The notes under the pieces: model-generated
Seen by the model: the letters and a program-made list of their open reading frames with translations, nothing else
What the model was told of the DNA's origin: nothing
The model's database searches: none
Shown: piece by piece, positions 46,262 to 56,731 of the stretch
How positions within the stretch are numbered: position 1 is the stretch's first letter
Layout of the letters: every line of letters begins with the position of its first letter
Translations under genes and position numbers: made by a program
Source: Azospirillum sp. RU38E
GTDB taxonomy: Bacteria > Pseudomonadota > Alphaproteobacteria > Azospirillales > Azospirillaceae
Assembly (NCBI RefSeq): GCF_900188385.1
Contig: NZ_FZOI01000001.1
Span: 62,001 to 126,000, forward strand
DNA: 64,000 bases
Direction: 5' to 3'

Positions 46262-47140
46262 TCACATCAGGCCGGCGCTTTTGAAGCTGACATAGCGGCC
46301 ACCCTTGCCGATGATCACATGGTCATGCACCACCACGCCCAGGGCCGTGGCGGCGGCCATGATCTGTTTGGTCATCTCAATATCCGCCCGGCTGGGCGTG
46401 GGGTCGCCGCTGGGGTGGTTGTGAACCAGAATCACCGCGGAGGCGCTGAGTTCCAGCGCCCGGCGCACCACCTCTCGCGGATAGACGGGCGTATGGTCCA
46501 CCGTGCCGCGCTGCTGCACCTCGTCGGCGATCAGGGTGTTTTTGCGGTCCAGGAACAGCAGGCGGAACTGTTCCACCGGTTCATGCGCCATGGCCCCGGC
46601 GCAGTAATCCAGCAGCTTCTGCCAGGATGACAGGATGGGCTGGCCGATCACCTGCTGGCGCGCCATGCGCAGCCCAATGGCCCCCACCACCCGCAAGGCG
46701 GCGATGATGCCATCGGAAAAGCCGAAGCGGGCCTTCAACTGTTCCGGGCTGGCCTGGGTGACGGCCCACAGGCTGCCGAACGCTGTCAGCAGTTCCTTGG
46801 CCAGCGGCTTCACATCCCGGCGGGGAATGGCCTGGAACAGCAGCAGTTCCAGCAATTCATAATCCGGCAAGGCATCCGGCCCGGCGGACAGGAACCGTTC
46901 CCGCAGCCGGTCGCGGTGACCGTGATAATGCGGCTTTTCCGCCTCTGCCCCGGTATCGGCGGCGGGTTCCGCGGCCGGGTCTGGCGGGGGGGATTTGGCA
47001 GCCGCGGCGGGTTTGGCGGGTTTCGCCTTGCGGCGGGCGGGGGCATCGCCGCCGCCGGCCAACATGCGGGCCAGCAGGTCATCGTCCGCTTCCACCGACG
47101 CGGCCATCGCCTCGCCCAGCGCACCCTGTTTGCCCGTCAT
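46262..47140 (-). CDS. radC: RadC family JAB-domain protein
   Basis: A 292-residue member of the RadC/YicR family. An N-terminal Ala/Pro-rich, disordered region (residues ~25-65) precedes a helix-hairpin-helix-like UPF0758 region ([29 protein letters not shown] region) and the JAB metalloprotease-like domain with the metal-binding [17 protein letters not shown]. Although named for repair, the biochemical role of RadC is unresolved. ATG 47140 with TGGGG nine bases upstream is preferred; ATG 47173 is in frame. Confidence 0.9.
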   Translation of the reverse strand: MTGKQGALGEAMAASVEADDDLLARMLAGGGDAPARRKAKPAKPAAAAKSPPPDPAAEPAADTGAEAEKPHYHGHRDRLRERFLSAGPDALPDYELLELLLFQAIPRRDVKPLAKELLTAFGSLWAVTQASPEQLKARFGFSDGIIAALRVVGAIGLRMARQQVIGQPILSSWQKLLDYCAGAMAHEPVEQFRLLFLDRKNTLIADEVQQRGTVDHTPVYPREVVRRALELSASAVILVHNHPSGDPTPSRADIEMTKQIMAAATALGVVVHDHVIIGKGGRYVSFKSAGLM

Positions 47141-47216
47141 GCGCAAAACCCCAGCTTGCCCGCCCCGCTGCATACTTGATTACAAGCGTCGGCGGGGACG
47201 GGCAAGGGGGTAGGTG

Positions 47217-47258
47217 TAAAAACCGCGCTGGTTACCCGGCAGAGGTGTAGCGCCCGGT
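47217..47258 (-). terminator. Possible terminator after gyrB
   Basis: Leftward, ACCGGGCGCT pairs imperfectly (two-base bulge) with AGCGCGGT and is followed by TTTT. It lies about 35 bases past the gyrB stop. The match is moderate only. Confidence 0.4.
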
Positions 47259-47293
47259 CAGCCGATGCAGCGGGTTTGGGGCGGTTCCCCCCA

Positions 47294-49891
<2,598 letters not shown>

Positions 49892-49896
49892 TCAGC

Positions 49897-51063
49897 CTAC
49901 CAAATTTCCGCATGGCTTAGCTGCGATTGGGCGACCTGGATATGGGTGGCGCGTTCCCCCAGCGGGCGGAAGATTTCGGCATCCGTCCCGGTCATCCAGG
50001 CTTGCGCGCCGGTGGCCAGAATCTCGTCAAACAGGGCCTGTCGGCGGCCTTCATCCAGATGGGCCGCCACCTCATCCAGCAGCAGCAGCGGCGGGGTGCC
50101 GGTTTCGGCCTTCATCAGCCGGGCATTGGCCAGCACGATGGCGATCAGCAGGGCCTTCTGCTCGCCCGTGCTGCCCAGTTCGGCCGGCATGTTCTTGGCG
50201 CGATAGGTGACGGCAAGGTCGGATTTATGCGGGCCGATGCCGGCACCGCCGGCCACCGCATCCACCCGCCGCCCCTCGGCGAGCGCGCGGCGGAAGCCCT
50301 CTTCGGCTTCCAGCGCCGGGCGGTCGGTCAGCAGCTCATCAATCCCGCCATCCATGCGGATGCCGGGGGAGGGGAAGGGGCCGACGCCCTGGGCGGCCGC
50401 CGCTTCCAGCCGCCGCGCCATTTCCGCCCGCGCGGCGGCCACGGCGATGCCGGTTTCCACCATCTGGTCTTCCAAGGCGGACAGCCAGGCCGGATCAACC
50501 GGCCCGTCGCGCAGGATGCGGGCGCGTTCGCGCAGGGCATTTTCATATTTGGTCAGCCGCCCGGCATGGCCGGGATCAAAGCCGAAGACCAGCCGATCCA
50601 GGAAGCGCCGGCGGCCCGATGCCGCTTCCTGAAACAGCCGGTCCATCTGTGGCGTCAGCCAGACGACGGAAACATGGTCGGCGAGCGCGATCTGGCTTTT
50701 GGCCGGGCGTCCATCAATATGCACCAGCCGCCGCTCGCTCTCCCCGCCTGCCGGGTCGCGGCCGGTGCCGATTTCCACCGGGCCCAGCGGGGTCTGCACC
50801 TGGGCGGCGATGGCCCAGCCGGGGCCGCCGGTCCAGTCGGCGGCACTGCTGTCACCGATCCGCTCCGCGTCCGAAATCTTGGCCCGGCGCATCCCGCGAC
50901 CGGGGGCCAGGAAGCTGACCGCTTCCAGCAGATTGGTCTTGCCGGCCCCATTCTCCCCCGTCAGCACAACGGGCCGCGCATCACATTCCAGCCGGGCAGA
51001 GGCGTAGGAACGGAAGCGCGTCAGGGTCAGGCGGGTGACGGCGAGGGTGGGGTGGGCTGGCAT
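49897..51063 (-). CDS. recF: DNA replication/repair protein RecF
   Basis: SMC-like ATPase that with RecO and RecR loads RecA at gaps. Walker A is LTGENGAGKTNLLEAV (GxxGxGKT). The signature region has LGSTGEQKALLIAIVLANARL, and Walker B is LLLLDEVAAHLD. At 388 residues it is full length. The frame opens at a TTG (51066), and ATG 51063 is taken as the start. It lies 53 bases upstream of gyrB. A toxin-antitoxin pair separates it from dnaN, which normally is its direct neighbour. Confidence 0.94.
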   Translation of the reverse strand: MPAHPTLAVTRLTLTRFRSYASARLECDARPVVLTGENGAGKTNLLEAVSFLAPGRGMRRAKISDAERIGDSSAADWTGGPGWAIAAQVQTPLGPVEIGTGRDPAGGESERRLVHIDGRPAKSQIALADHVSVVWLTPQMDRLFQEAASGRRRFLDRLVFGFDPGHAGRLTKYENALRERARILRDGPVDPAWLSALEDQMVETGIAVAAARAEMARRLEAAAAQGVGPFPSPGIRMDGGIDELLTDRPALEAEEGFRRALAEGRRVDAVAGGAGIGPHKSDLAVTYRAKNMPAELGSTGEQKALLIAIVLANARLMKAETGTPPLLLLDEVAAHLDEGRRQALFDEILATGAQAWMTGTDAEIFRPLGERATHIQVAQSQLSHAEIW

Positions 51064-51116
51064 CAAGGGTGGCTATTCGCTGGCGGCTGCGGAGTGATGA
51101 TGGGCGTGGCTTTGCA

Positions 51117-51446
51117 TCATGCGTCTGCCAGACCGATCACAAAGGCGACGGCCCGTGTCAGTTCCGCCATTTCTTCCCGTGATAAGTGTCCGATTACCTG
51201 CTGAATGCGGTCGCGGCGCGCCGTGATCGGCTTATCTGCCATTAATTGGGAACGGGATTGCAATCCGTTATCAGCATGGGGTTCAATCGTTACCCGGAAA
51301 TCGGCGTCTGCCAAATCACTGGTGAATTGAACAAGGATAACGGACTGATGGGTTGGCGGTAACGCATCGGTTTGCAGGATCACCGCCGGGCGCGGCTTCC
51401 CATCGTCGCCATTGGTGGCGACCACCACCACATCACCGCGTTGCAT
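51117..51446 (-). CDS. MazF/PemK-like toxin of type II toxin-antitoxin
   Basis: A 109-residue protein of the MazF/PemK endoribonuclease family, which cleaves mRNA and arrests growth when free of antitoxin. It opens with the canonical RGDVVVVATN strand, followed by GKPRPAVILQTD and SVILVQFTSDLADADFRVTI; the Arg of the RGD-like turn and the Thr after the FT motif are the usual catalytic positions. Its ATG lies inside the 3' end of the antitoxin gene (14-base overlap), implying tight translational coupling. It lies between dnaN and recF on the same strand, an unusual place. Activity is inferred. Confidence 0.85.
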   Translation of the reverse strand: MQRGDVVVVATNGDDGKPRPAVILQTDALPPTHQSVILVQFTSDLADADFRVTIEPHADNGLQSRSQLMADKPITARRDRIQQVIGHLSREEMAELTRAVAFVIGLADA

Positions 51447-51657
51447 CCGTCAGGTCTTCATTATCAAAATCGCTGACAGACTCGATCAAGTCCATGGCAT
51501 CAGCCTCGGCGACCGGATCAAGGCGGGCCACTTGTTCGGCGATCCGGGCACGTAACTGGGGGGAACGGGCATCCGGGATGAACAGCCGGATTTCCCGCAA
51601 CCCCTGCGCCCGCTTGCGCTCCCGAAACGCCTTTACCCGTTCAGCCGCCTGTCCCAT
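51433..51657 (-). CDS. MazE-like antitoxin (DUF3018)
   Basis: A 74-residue antitoxin of the DUF3018/MazE-like type. The N-terminal half is basic (QAAERVKAFRERKRAQGLRE) and should bind DNA, and IRLFIPDARSPQLRARIAEQV follows as a helical core. The acidic tail (DAMDLIESVSDFDNEDLTDA) probably wraps the toxin. The ATG at 51657 has AGGAGA eight bases upstream. It lies first in the pair and 15 bases below a palindromic operator, a layout that indicates autoregulation by antitoxin or the complex. Its 3' end overlaps the toxin start. Confidence 0.85.
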   Translation of the reverse strand: MGQAAERVKAFRERKRAQGLREIRLFIPDARSPQLRARIAEQVARLDPVAEADAMDLIESVSDFDNEDLTDATR

Positions 51658-51671
51658 CAGAAGAGTCTCCT

Positions 51672-51704
51672 GCGTTACGCATTAGTGTAACGCGTAACGC
51701 AGGG
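51672..51704. promoter_or_regulatory. Palindromic operator of the mazEF-like pair
   Basis: Perfect 11-bp arms, CTGCGTTACGC (51672-51682) and GCGTAACGCAG (51694-51704), with an 11-base centre that holds a further GTGTAACG half-site. It lies 15-47 bases upstream of the antitoxin start and 17 bases below the dnaN stop. There is no T-run, so it is not a normal terminator. Confidence 0.75.
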
Positions 51705-51721
51705 GCTGGGCAAGCAGCGGG

Positions 51722-52840
51722 TCACACCCGCATCGGCATCAGCACATACAGCGCCGAACCATCCGCCGCATCGCGGACGATGGTGGGCGAACCGCTGTCG
51801 GCCATCTGCAATTTGGCGACACCGCTTTCGATCTGGGAGGTGATATCCAGCAGGTAGCGGCTGTTGAAACCGATCTCCAGCGCGCTCTGCTCATAGACCA
51901 CTTCAATCTCTTCCGTTGCCGAACCGGCATCGGGGGAGGTGGCGGAGAGCGTCAGCACGCCCTTGCCCAGGGCCAGCTTCACGGCGCGCGACTTTTCGGT
52001 GGAGATGGTGGCCACGCGGTCCACGGCGGCGGCGAACAGCTTGGCATCCACTTCCAGCGTCTTGTCATTGCCGGCGGGGATCACGCGCTCATAATCCGGG
52101 AAGGTGCCGTCAATCAGCTTGGAGGTCAGGGTGATGCTGTCAAAGGCGAAGCGCACCTTGGTGTCGGACAGCTGCACCTCGATGCTGTCGGCGGCTTCGT
52201 CCAGCAGCTTGCGCACTTCCAGCACGGTCTTGCGCGGGATGATGACGCCGGGCACGGCCTCCGCCCCTGCCGGCAGGCCCACTTCCACCCGCGCCAGCCG
52301 GTGGCCGTCGGTGGCGACGGCGCGCAGGGCGGCGGTTTCACCGGCCTTGGGCTTGGTGGCGTGGATATAGATGCCGTTCAGGTAATAGCGCGTCTCCTCG
52401 GTGGAGATGGCGAATTTGGTCTTGTCGATCAGCCCCTTCAGCGCGGCGACCGTCAGGCTGAACCGGTGGGGCAGGTCGCCCTGGGTCATCTGCGGGAAAT
52501 CATCCACCGGCAGGGTGCCCAGCTTGAAGTTAGAACGGCCGGAGCGCAGCGTCAGCACATCGCCTGAGGCATCCAGCTCCACCTGGCTGCCATCGGGCAG
52601 CTTGCGGGCGATGTCATACAGCGTGTGGGCCGGGGCGGTGGCAGAGCCGGGGCGGGTGATATCCGCCGGCACGCTTTCCACAATCTCCAGATCCATGTCG
52701 GTGGCGGTCAGCGACAGCTCGCCATTTTCCGCGCGCAGCAACACGTTGGACAGGACCGGGATGGTGTTGCGCCTCTCGACAACGCTCTGCACATGCCCGA
52801 GGGAGCGAAGCAGGGCGGCACGTTCGATGGTGATCTTCAT
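51722..52840 (-). CDS. dnaN: DNA polymerase III beta subunit (sliding clamp)
   Basis: Ring-shaped processivity clamp. Its three-domain structure is evident from MKITIERAALLRSLGHVQSVVERRNTIPVL at the N-terminus (given in parts: MKITIERAALLRSLGHVQSV, then ERRNTIPVLSNVLL), the ATDGHRLARVEVGL strand, and the C-terminal LMPMRV end. At 372 residues it is normal. ATG 52840 is the start. It is followed downstream by mazEF, recF and gyrB. The dnaA gene, usual upstream neighbour of dnaN, is not in the window; an AlkZ-like gene is there instead. Confidence 0.96.
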   Translation of the reverse strand: MKITIERAALLRSLGHVQSVVERRNTIPVLSNVLLRAENGELSLTATDMDLEIVESVPADITRPGSATAPAHTLYDIARKLPDGSQVELDASGDVLTLRSGRSNFKLGTLPVDDFPQMTQGDLPHRFSLTVAALKGLIDKTKFAISTEETRYYLNGIYIHATKPKAGETAALRAVATDGHRLARVEVGLPAGAEAVPGVIIPRKTVLEVRKLLDEAADSIEVQLSDTKVRFAFDSITLTSKLIDGTFPDYERVIPAGNDKTLEVDAKLFAAAVDRVATISTEKSRAVKLALGKGVLTLSATSPDAGSATEEIEVVYEQSALEIGFNSRYLLDITSQIESGVAKLQMADSGSPTIVRDAADGSALYVLMPMRV

Positions 52841-52993
52841 CCTGAACCCGGTCGGTTTGTCGCCCCATGGTCGGTCCAAGGGACAGGGGAATGGTTACAC
52901 GAATCCCCACCCGGCCACCCCGGCGGCCAGAGAAGGGGGCGACACCATAGCACAAGCTTGCGCGCATGACAGGGCTTTGCTGCATCGCATGGC

Positions 52994-54166
52994 TTATGGA
53001 TTGACGAGATCCACCGCCAGCCCGCCGGAGAGCCGCCGCAGGGCCCGGGTGATGGCCGGCATCTCTTTCTTGTAGAGCTTTTCCAGCGGGGTCAGTGTCA
53101 CCTGCCAGTGCGGTTTGCTCTGCCTGCCACCGCTGACCCGCCGGTGGCTCCAATGCGCCACCACCCGGCCCTGGCGCAGCACCACCGGGCTGATCCAGCC
53201 GGCGGTGCGATAGATGGCGGGGCGGTGCCGGTCGTCCAGATATTGCCCGGTATCCTGATGGCCCAGCAGCCAGGGATCGAACAAGGGCAGGGTGGTGAGG
53301 TGGCCGGGCACATGCTCGGCCTGGTGCAACGCCTCCCCATCATCGACCAGGATGAAGAAGCCGGGCTTGCCGGCGATGGCAACGGGGGTGATCTTTCCCG
53401 CCAGATCGGCAAAGCCCTGATGCACCGGGCCGGCGGGCAGGCCACTGAATTTGCGGAAATCCGCCGGGCTGGCGGGGCCGAAACTGGCCAGATAACGGCG
53501 CAGCAAGGCTGCCACCGCCGCCCGCCCCGCCATCGGGGTAATGGGCGTGCCGGGTGGCAGCCAACTTTCCAGCCGCACGAAACGCGCTTCCCGCAGGCCG
53601 GCTTCCCCCTCGCTTTCCGCCCCCATGGCCGGACCATGACAGAGATGGCCCAGCGCACAGGCCAGTTTCAGCACCCCGCCCCAGCTATGTTCCAGCCACG
53701 GCTTGGCCCAATCGCCCAGTTGCGGCACCAGCCGGCGCGACAGATCCATGCGGCTGTGCGGCCCGTCGGCCAGGGCCTGGCTGATGGCGGCGATCAAGAC
53801 CGCCACCTGTTCCGGCGGCAGCCCCTCCCGGCTGTACCATTTCTGATAGGCGTCACTGTGCAGCCCCCGCACCCCCAGCACCATGGGCAGGTCGGTGGCG
53901 GGCAACAAATGCAGGGTGGACCGGTGGGCCCACAGCTTCACCAGCGACCGGTCAGCATAAAGGGCCCGCTCCAGCGCCGCATCATCCACCCCGGCGGCGG
54001 CGCGGGCACGCAGTTGCAACAGGGCGGCGGAATGAACCTGCGCCTGCGCCCCGATCAGGCTGCCCGCCGCCGCCAGCCCATCCGCCGCCGGTTCCAGCAG
54101 ATGCTGTCGGTGCAGACGAAAGGCCAGCGCCTGTTCAAGGCCGATGGCAAGCTGGGTGGTTGTCAC
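52994..54166 (-). CDS. AlkZ/YcaQ-like winged-helix DNA glycosylase
   Basis: A 390-residue protein of the HTH_42 family. YcaQ and AlkZ members unhook DNA interstrand cross-links or excise bulky alkylated bases. The N-terminal Gln-x-Gln catalytic-type motif is visible (GAQAQ, residues 40-44). LWAHRSTLHLLPATDLPMVL, LPLFDPWLLGHQD and AGWISPVVLRQGRVVAHWSH are family-typical. The start is GTG 54166, with AAAAGG eight bases upstream; the longer frame is not supported. It is transcribed toward dnaN with 153 bases between. The substrate is inferred from the family. Confidence 0.78.
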   Translation of the reverse strand: MTTTQLAIGLEQALAFRLHRQHLLEPAADGLAAAGSLIGAQAQVHSAALLQLRARAAAGVDDAALERALYADRSLVKLWAHRSTLHLLPATDLPMVLGVRGLHSDAYQKWYSREGLPPEQVAVLIAAISQALADGPHSRMDLSRRLVPQLGDWAKPWLEHSWGGVLKLACALGHLCHGPAMGAESEGEAGLREARFVRLESWLPPGTPITPMAGRAAVAALLRRYLASFGPASPADFRKFSGLPAGPVHQGFADLAGKITPVAIAGKPGFFILVDDGEALHQAEHVPGHLTTLPLFDPWLLGHQDTGQYLDDRHRPAIYRTAGWISPVVLRQGRVVAHWSHRRVSGGRQSKPHWQVTLTPLEKLYKKEMPAITRALRRLSGGLAVDLVNP

Positions 54167-54240
54167 GTGGGTGGCCTTTTGTTCTCCCTGTATCGGTGCA
54201 GCATGACGTAAATCAGGGGCTGGAACAATGGGGGAACAAA

Positions 54241-54561
54241 TCACCCAGGGGCCAGAAATTTCAACCCGGCAATGCCCGCCACGATCAGGGCGATGCAGCC
54301 CAGCCGCAGGGCATCGGTCGGTTCCCCGAACAGCAGCATCCCGGCCAGCACCGTGCCCACGGTGCCGATCCCGGTCCAGATTGCATAGGCAGTGCCCAGC
54401 GGCAATGTCTTCAGCGCCAGCCCCAGCAGCAGGATGCTGACCAGCATGGAGAGCAGCGTCAGGGCTGTTGGCAGTGGACGGGTGAAACCGTCCGTATATT
54501 TAAGGCCGATGGCCCAGCCGATTTCGGCAAGGCCGGCGGCCAGCAGGTAAAACCACGCCAT
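54241..54561 (-). CDS. Small multidrug resistance protein, Gdx/SugE-like guanidinium exporter
   Basis: A 106-residue four-helix inner-membrane antiporter. The family-defining membrane-embedded Glu is in AGLAEIGWAIGLKYTDGF, and the Gdx/SugE-like AYAIWTGIGTVGTVLAG follows. The two other helices are evident. Members with this sequence type export guanidinium ions or quaternary ammonium. The leader holds a clear guanidine-II riboswitch, which points to guanidinium. ATG 54561 has GGGGAGG upstream, partly paired with CCTCC just before the ATG. The gene is probably monocistronic. Confidence 0.9.
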   Translation of the reverse strand: MAWFYLLAAGLAEIGWAIGLKYTDGFTRPLPTALTLLSMLVSILLLGLALKTLPLGTAYAIWTGIGTVGTVLAGMLLFGEPTDALRLGCIALIVAGIAGLKFLAPG

Positions 54562-54586
54562 GGAGGGAACCTCCCCCTTTGTTGAA

Positions 54587-54640
54587 GGGGCCGTCCCCGC
54601 TATGGCGCTTTCCCCGGCGATCCGGGCCGTCCCGGATCGC
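54587..54640 (-). ncRNA. Guanidine-II (mini-ykkC) riboswitch
   Basis: In the leftward transcript two hairpins carry ACGG tetraloops: a 10-bp stem GCGATCCGGG-ACGG-CCCGGATCGC (54617-54640) and a 4-bp stem GGGG-ACGG-CCCC (54587-54598), 18 bases apart. Paired ACGR loops are the definition of the mini-ykkC class, whose loops kiss on binding guanidinium. It ends 25 bases before the exporter ATG. The Shine-Dalgarno GGAGG can pair with CCTCC next to the ATG (54562-54574, loop TTC), a likely expression platform. Confidence 0.93.
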
Positions 54641-54723
54641 CTGTGCAGGGGAAATGTCGTGATTGCCATATGGTTTCAGACTTCTGCCAGGTCAAGCCGG
54701 TGACCGGCGGGGCGGGTCTGCCC

Positions 54724-55194
54724 TCAGCGGGGGGCCATCACCACCATGATCAGCCAGTCGGCGGCCAGGGCCGGCTTGGTCTCCCCCTCAATCTCCATGC
54801 TGGCGGTATAATGCAGCATATGCTGGCCCTTGCCCCTGTCTTCCAGACCCGCCAGGGTGAAACGCCCGCGCACGCGGGCGCCGCTGCGCACGGGCGCCAG
54901 AAAACGCAGCTTGTCGAAACCGTAATTCATGCTCATCGCCATGCCGGCGGGCAATGGGATGATCTCCATCCCCATGCCGCCCAGCAGGGACAGGGTGAGG
55001 AAACCATGGGCGATGGTGCCGCCCAGCGGCGTCTGGGCCGCCCGCAGCGGATCGACATGGATGAACTGCCGGTCGCCCGTCAGATCGGCGAATCGGTCGA
55101 TCATCGCCTGATCGACCGTCACCCAGGTGGACACGCCAACCTCCGTGCCGACCAGCCCCGGATAATCGGCCAGGGGAATAACCGGTGCCGCCAT
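54724..55194 (-). CDS. MaoC-like dehydratase (enoyl-CoA hydratase 2 type)
   Basis: A 156-residue hotdog-fold enzyme of the MaoC family. The hydratase-2 motif is visible as RFADLTGDRQFIHVDPLRA (Asp and His of the dyad), followed by GGTIAHGFLTLSLLGGMGME. Single-domain members hydrate trans-2-enoyl-CoA to (R)-3-hydroxyacyl-CoA, supplying fatty acid breakdown or polyhydroxyalkanoate synthesis. ATG 55194 is clear. It reads toward the riboswitch but ends 83 bases before it. The acyl-chain preference cannot be judged. Confidence 0.88.
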   Translation of the reverse strand: MAAPVIPLADYPGLVGTEVGVSTWVTVDQAMIDRFADLTGDRQFIHVDPLRAAQTPLGGTIAHGFLTLSLLGGMGMEIIPLPAGMAMSMNYGFDKLRFLAPVRSGARVRGRFTLAGLEDRGKGQHMLHYTASMEIEGETKPALAADWLIMVVMAPR

Positions 55195-55270
55195 GATGCC
55201 TCTCCGCTCAAACGTTTGTTTGCCTCAAGCCAGCACTATGACGCGAAATCGGATGGGGCGAAAAGGGGGA

Positions 55271-55600
55271 TCAGGCGTGCGGCAAGGTCTGGCCGATGGT
55301 TGTCCCCGGCGTGCCAGCCGCCTTTTCCGCCCGCAGCAGATCCAGTTCCTTTTGCAGCTTGTCGGCCCGGCTCTGATGTTTGCGCTCCGCCTTGCGGTGG
55401 CCATGCTGGCCGATCCACACCGTCAGCCCGCCCAGCAGGAAACCCACCACCAGGGTCACCAGCACCAGGGCAAAGGCTGGTGCTTCCACGAAAAAGGGCA
55501 GGGGCCAAAGGCTGAGCTGCACCGGGGTCAGGTTGGAGACAGCAAAGGAAATGGCGATGACCGCCAGCGGCAAGGTGACGATCCAGGAAAGATAACGCAC
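55271..55600 (-). CDS. LapA (DUF1049) envelope protein
   Basis: A 109-residue inner-membrane protein of the LapA/YciS family, which in E. coli helps control lipopolysaccharide synthesis with LapB. Two membrane helices are visible (YLSWIVTLPLAVIAISFAVS and PAFALVLVTLVVGFLLGGLT), and TPVQLSLWPLPFF lies between them. A cytosolic coiled coil follows (HRKAERKHQSRADKLQKELD). The start is GTG 55600, with GGGGAG nine bases upstream. It is not next to lapB. It lies just after a strong terminator. Confidence 0.8.
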   Translation of the reverse strand: MRYLSWIVTLPLAVIAISFAVSNLTPVQLSLWPLPFFVEAPAFALVLVTLVVGFLLGGLTVWIGQHGHRKAERKHQSRADKLQKELDLLRAEKAAGTPGTTIGQTLPHA

Positions 55601-55642
55601 GGGTTCATGCTCCCCATTTGGACGGGGCCGGCGGAACGGCCC

Positions 55643-55677
55643 AAAAGAAACGGCCCCGAGCATAACGCCGGGGCCGT
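55643..55677 (-). terminator. Rho-independent terminator, leftward
   Basis: A 9-bp stem, ACGGCCCCG with CGGGGCCGT, 10-base loop, followed on the minus strand by TTTCTTTT. It closes the small upstream gene. Confidence 0.85.
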
Positions 55678-55759
55678 CGAAAGTTTCCAGGAAATACGCT
55701 CGGTACGGAGACAACCGGCATACCCCGGTCAATGCCGCCCATGGGGGACAGGCGGATTG

Positions 55760-55900
55760 TCACATGATCGCCGCGCCAATCAGCAGGGCGAAAGACAGAC
55801 CAAGCAGGGCGGTGGAGATGCGTTCCAGACGTTCGAGGCGCTCCCGCGCCTGGCGCAGCGAGCTGGTGATTTCGGTGTAAGCATAAGCGTGACGACGCAT
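55760..55900 (-). CDS. Small membrane protein, 46 aa
   Basis: A 46-residue protein with an amphipathic, heptad-like region (SLRQARERLERLERISTALL) ending in one hydrophobic helix (LGLSFALLIGAAIM). ATG 55900 has GGGAGG six bases upstream, and a strong terminator lies 83 bases downstream, so it is probably a real transcription unit. No family is recognised. It may anchor to the inner membrane by its tail. The 207 bases upstream of it, toward metW, hold no gene. Confidence 0.55.
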   Translation of the reverse strand: MRRHAYAYTEITSSLRQARERLERLERISTALLGLSFALLIGAAIM

Positions 55901-56107
55901 CCTGAACCTCCCTTCCACCCCGCCATGTCGGCCTGCGCCGGTCATGGCGGGAAATAAATGGCGGTCTGGCCACAGGAGGGAGGGGAGTTGCTGGGGGGCC
56001 TAACCTGTCACCCAACTGCAACCAGACCGTAATGGAACTGTGCGCCCATTCCCGGCCCCCGGCAAGGGTTCGAACATGACCTTTTGTATGGACTATACGA
56101 AATGATA

Positions 56108-56728
56108 TTATGTGCGCTGCAACAGGAACAGGGCCTGTTCGCCCCACCAATTGGCCCGCCCACTATCGGCGGGGGCGTCGATCACCTTTTCATCGGCGCC
56201 TAAAATCAGGCTGCGTTCGATGCGGATGCCCATCTCCCGGCACAGCATCACAAAGTCGCGGATGGTGCAGAAATGGATATTGGGGGTGTTGTACCAATCA
56301 TAGCCCAGCCGATCGGTAACCGGCATCCGCCCCTTCAGCAGCAATTCCATCCGCACCCGCCAATAACCGAAATTGGGCAGGGAGATGATGGCGTGCCGGC
56401 CGATGCGCACCAGCTGTTCCAATATTTCCCGTGGCTGGCGGGTGGCCTGCAAGGTCTGTGACAGGATCACATAATCAAAGCTGTTGGACGGGTAATCCTT
56501 CAGATCCGTATCGGCATCGCCCTGGATGACGGCCAGCCCCTGGCCGACGCAGCGGCGCACCCCGTCCATCGACAGTTCCAGCCCGCGCCCATCCACCTTC
56601 TTGCGATGGACCAGGGCATAGAGCAGCTCCCCTTCGCCGCAGCCGACATCCAGCACGCGGGCGCCTTCATCCACCCAGGCGGTGATGCTTTCCAGATCGG
56701 TGCGAATATGGGGACCGGAAATCGCCAT
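56108..56728 (-). CDS. metW: MetW methyltransferase-fold protein
   Basis: A 206-residue class I SAM-methyltransferase-like protein. Motif I is VLDVGCGEGELLYALVHRK. Further MetW elements are GLELSMDGVRRCVGQGLAVI, FDYVILSQTLQATRQPREIL and NTPNIHFCTIRDF. MetW is needed for, or boosts, homoserine acetyltransferase activity in bacteria with the metX-metW pair. It lies three bases after the metX stop, so the two are cotranscribed. Confidence 0.93.
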   Translation of the reverse strand: MAISGPHIRTDLESITAWVDEGARVLDVGCGEGELLYALVHRKKVDGRGLELSMDGVRRCVGQGLAVIQGDADTDLKDYPSNSFDYVILSQTLQATRQPREILEQLVRIGRHAIISLPNFGYWRVRMELLLKGRMPVTDRLGYDWYNTPNIHFCTIRDFVMLCREMGIRIERSLILGADEKVIDAPADSGRANWWGEQALFLLQRT

Positions 56729-56731
56729 GGC

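Noticed and set aside
52841-52993. Replication origin upstream of dnaN
   Set aside because: No TTATCCACA-like DnaA box cluster and no AT-rich unwinding region in this short gap.
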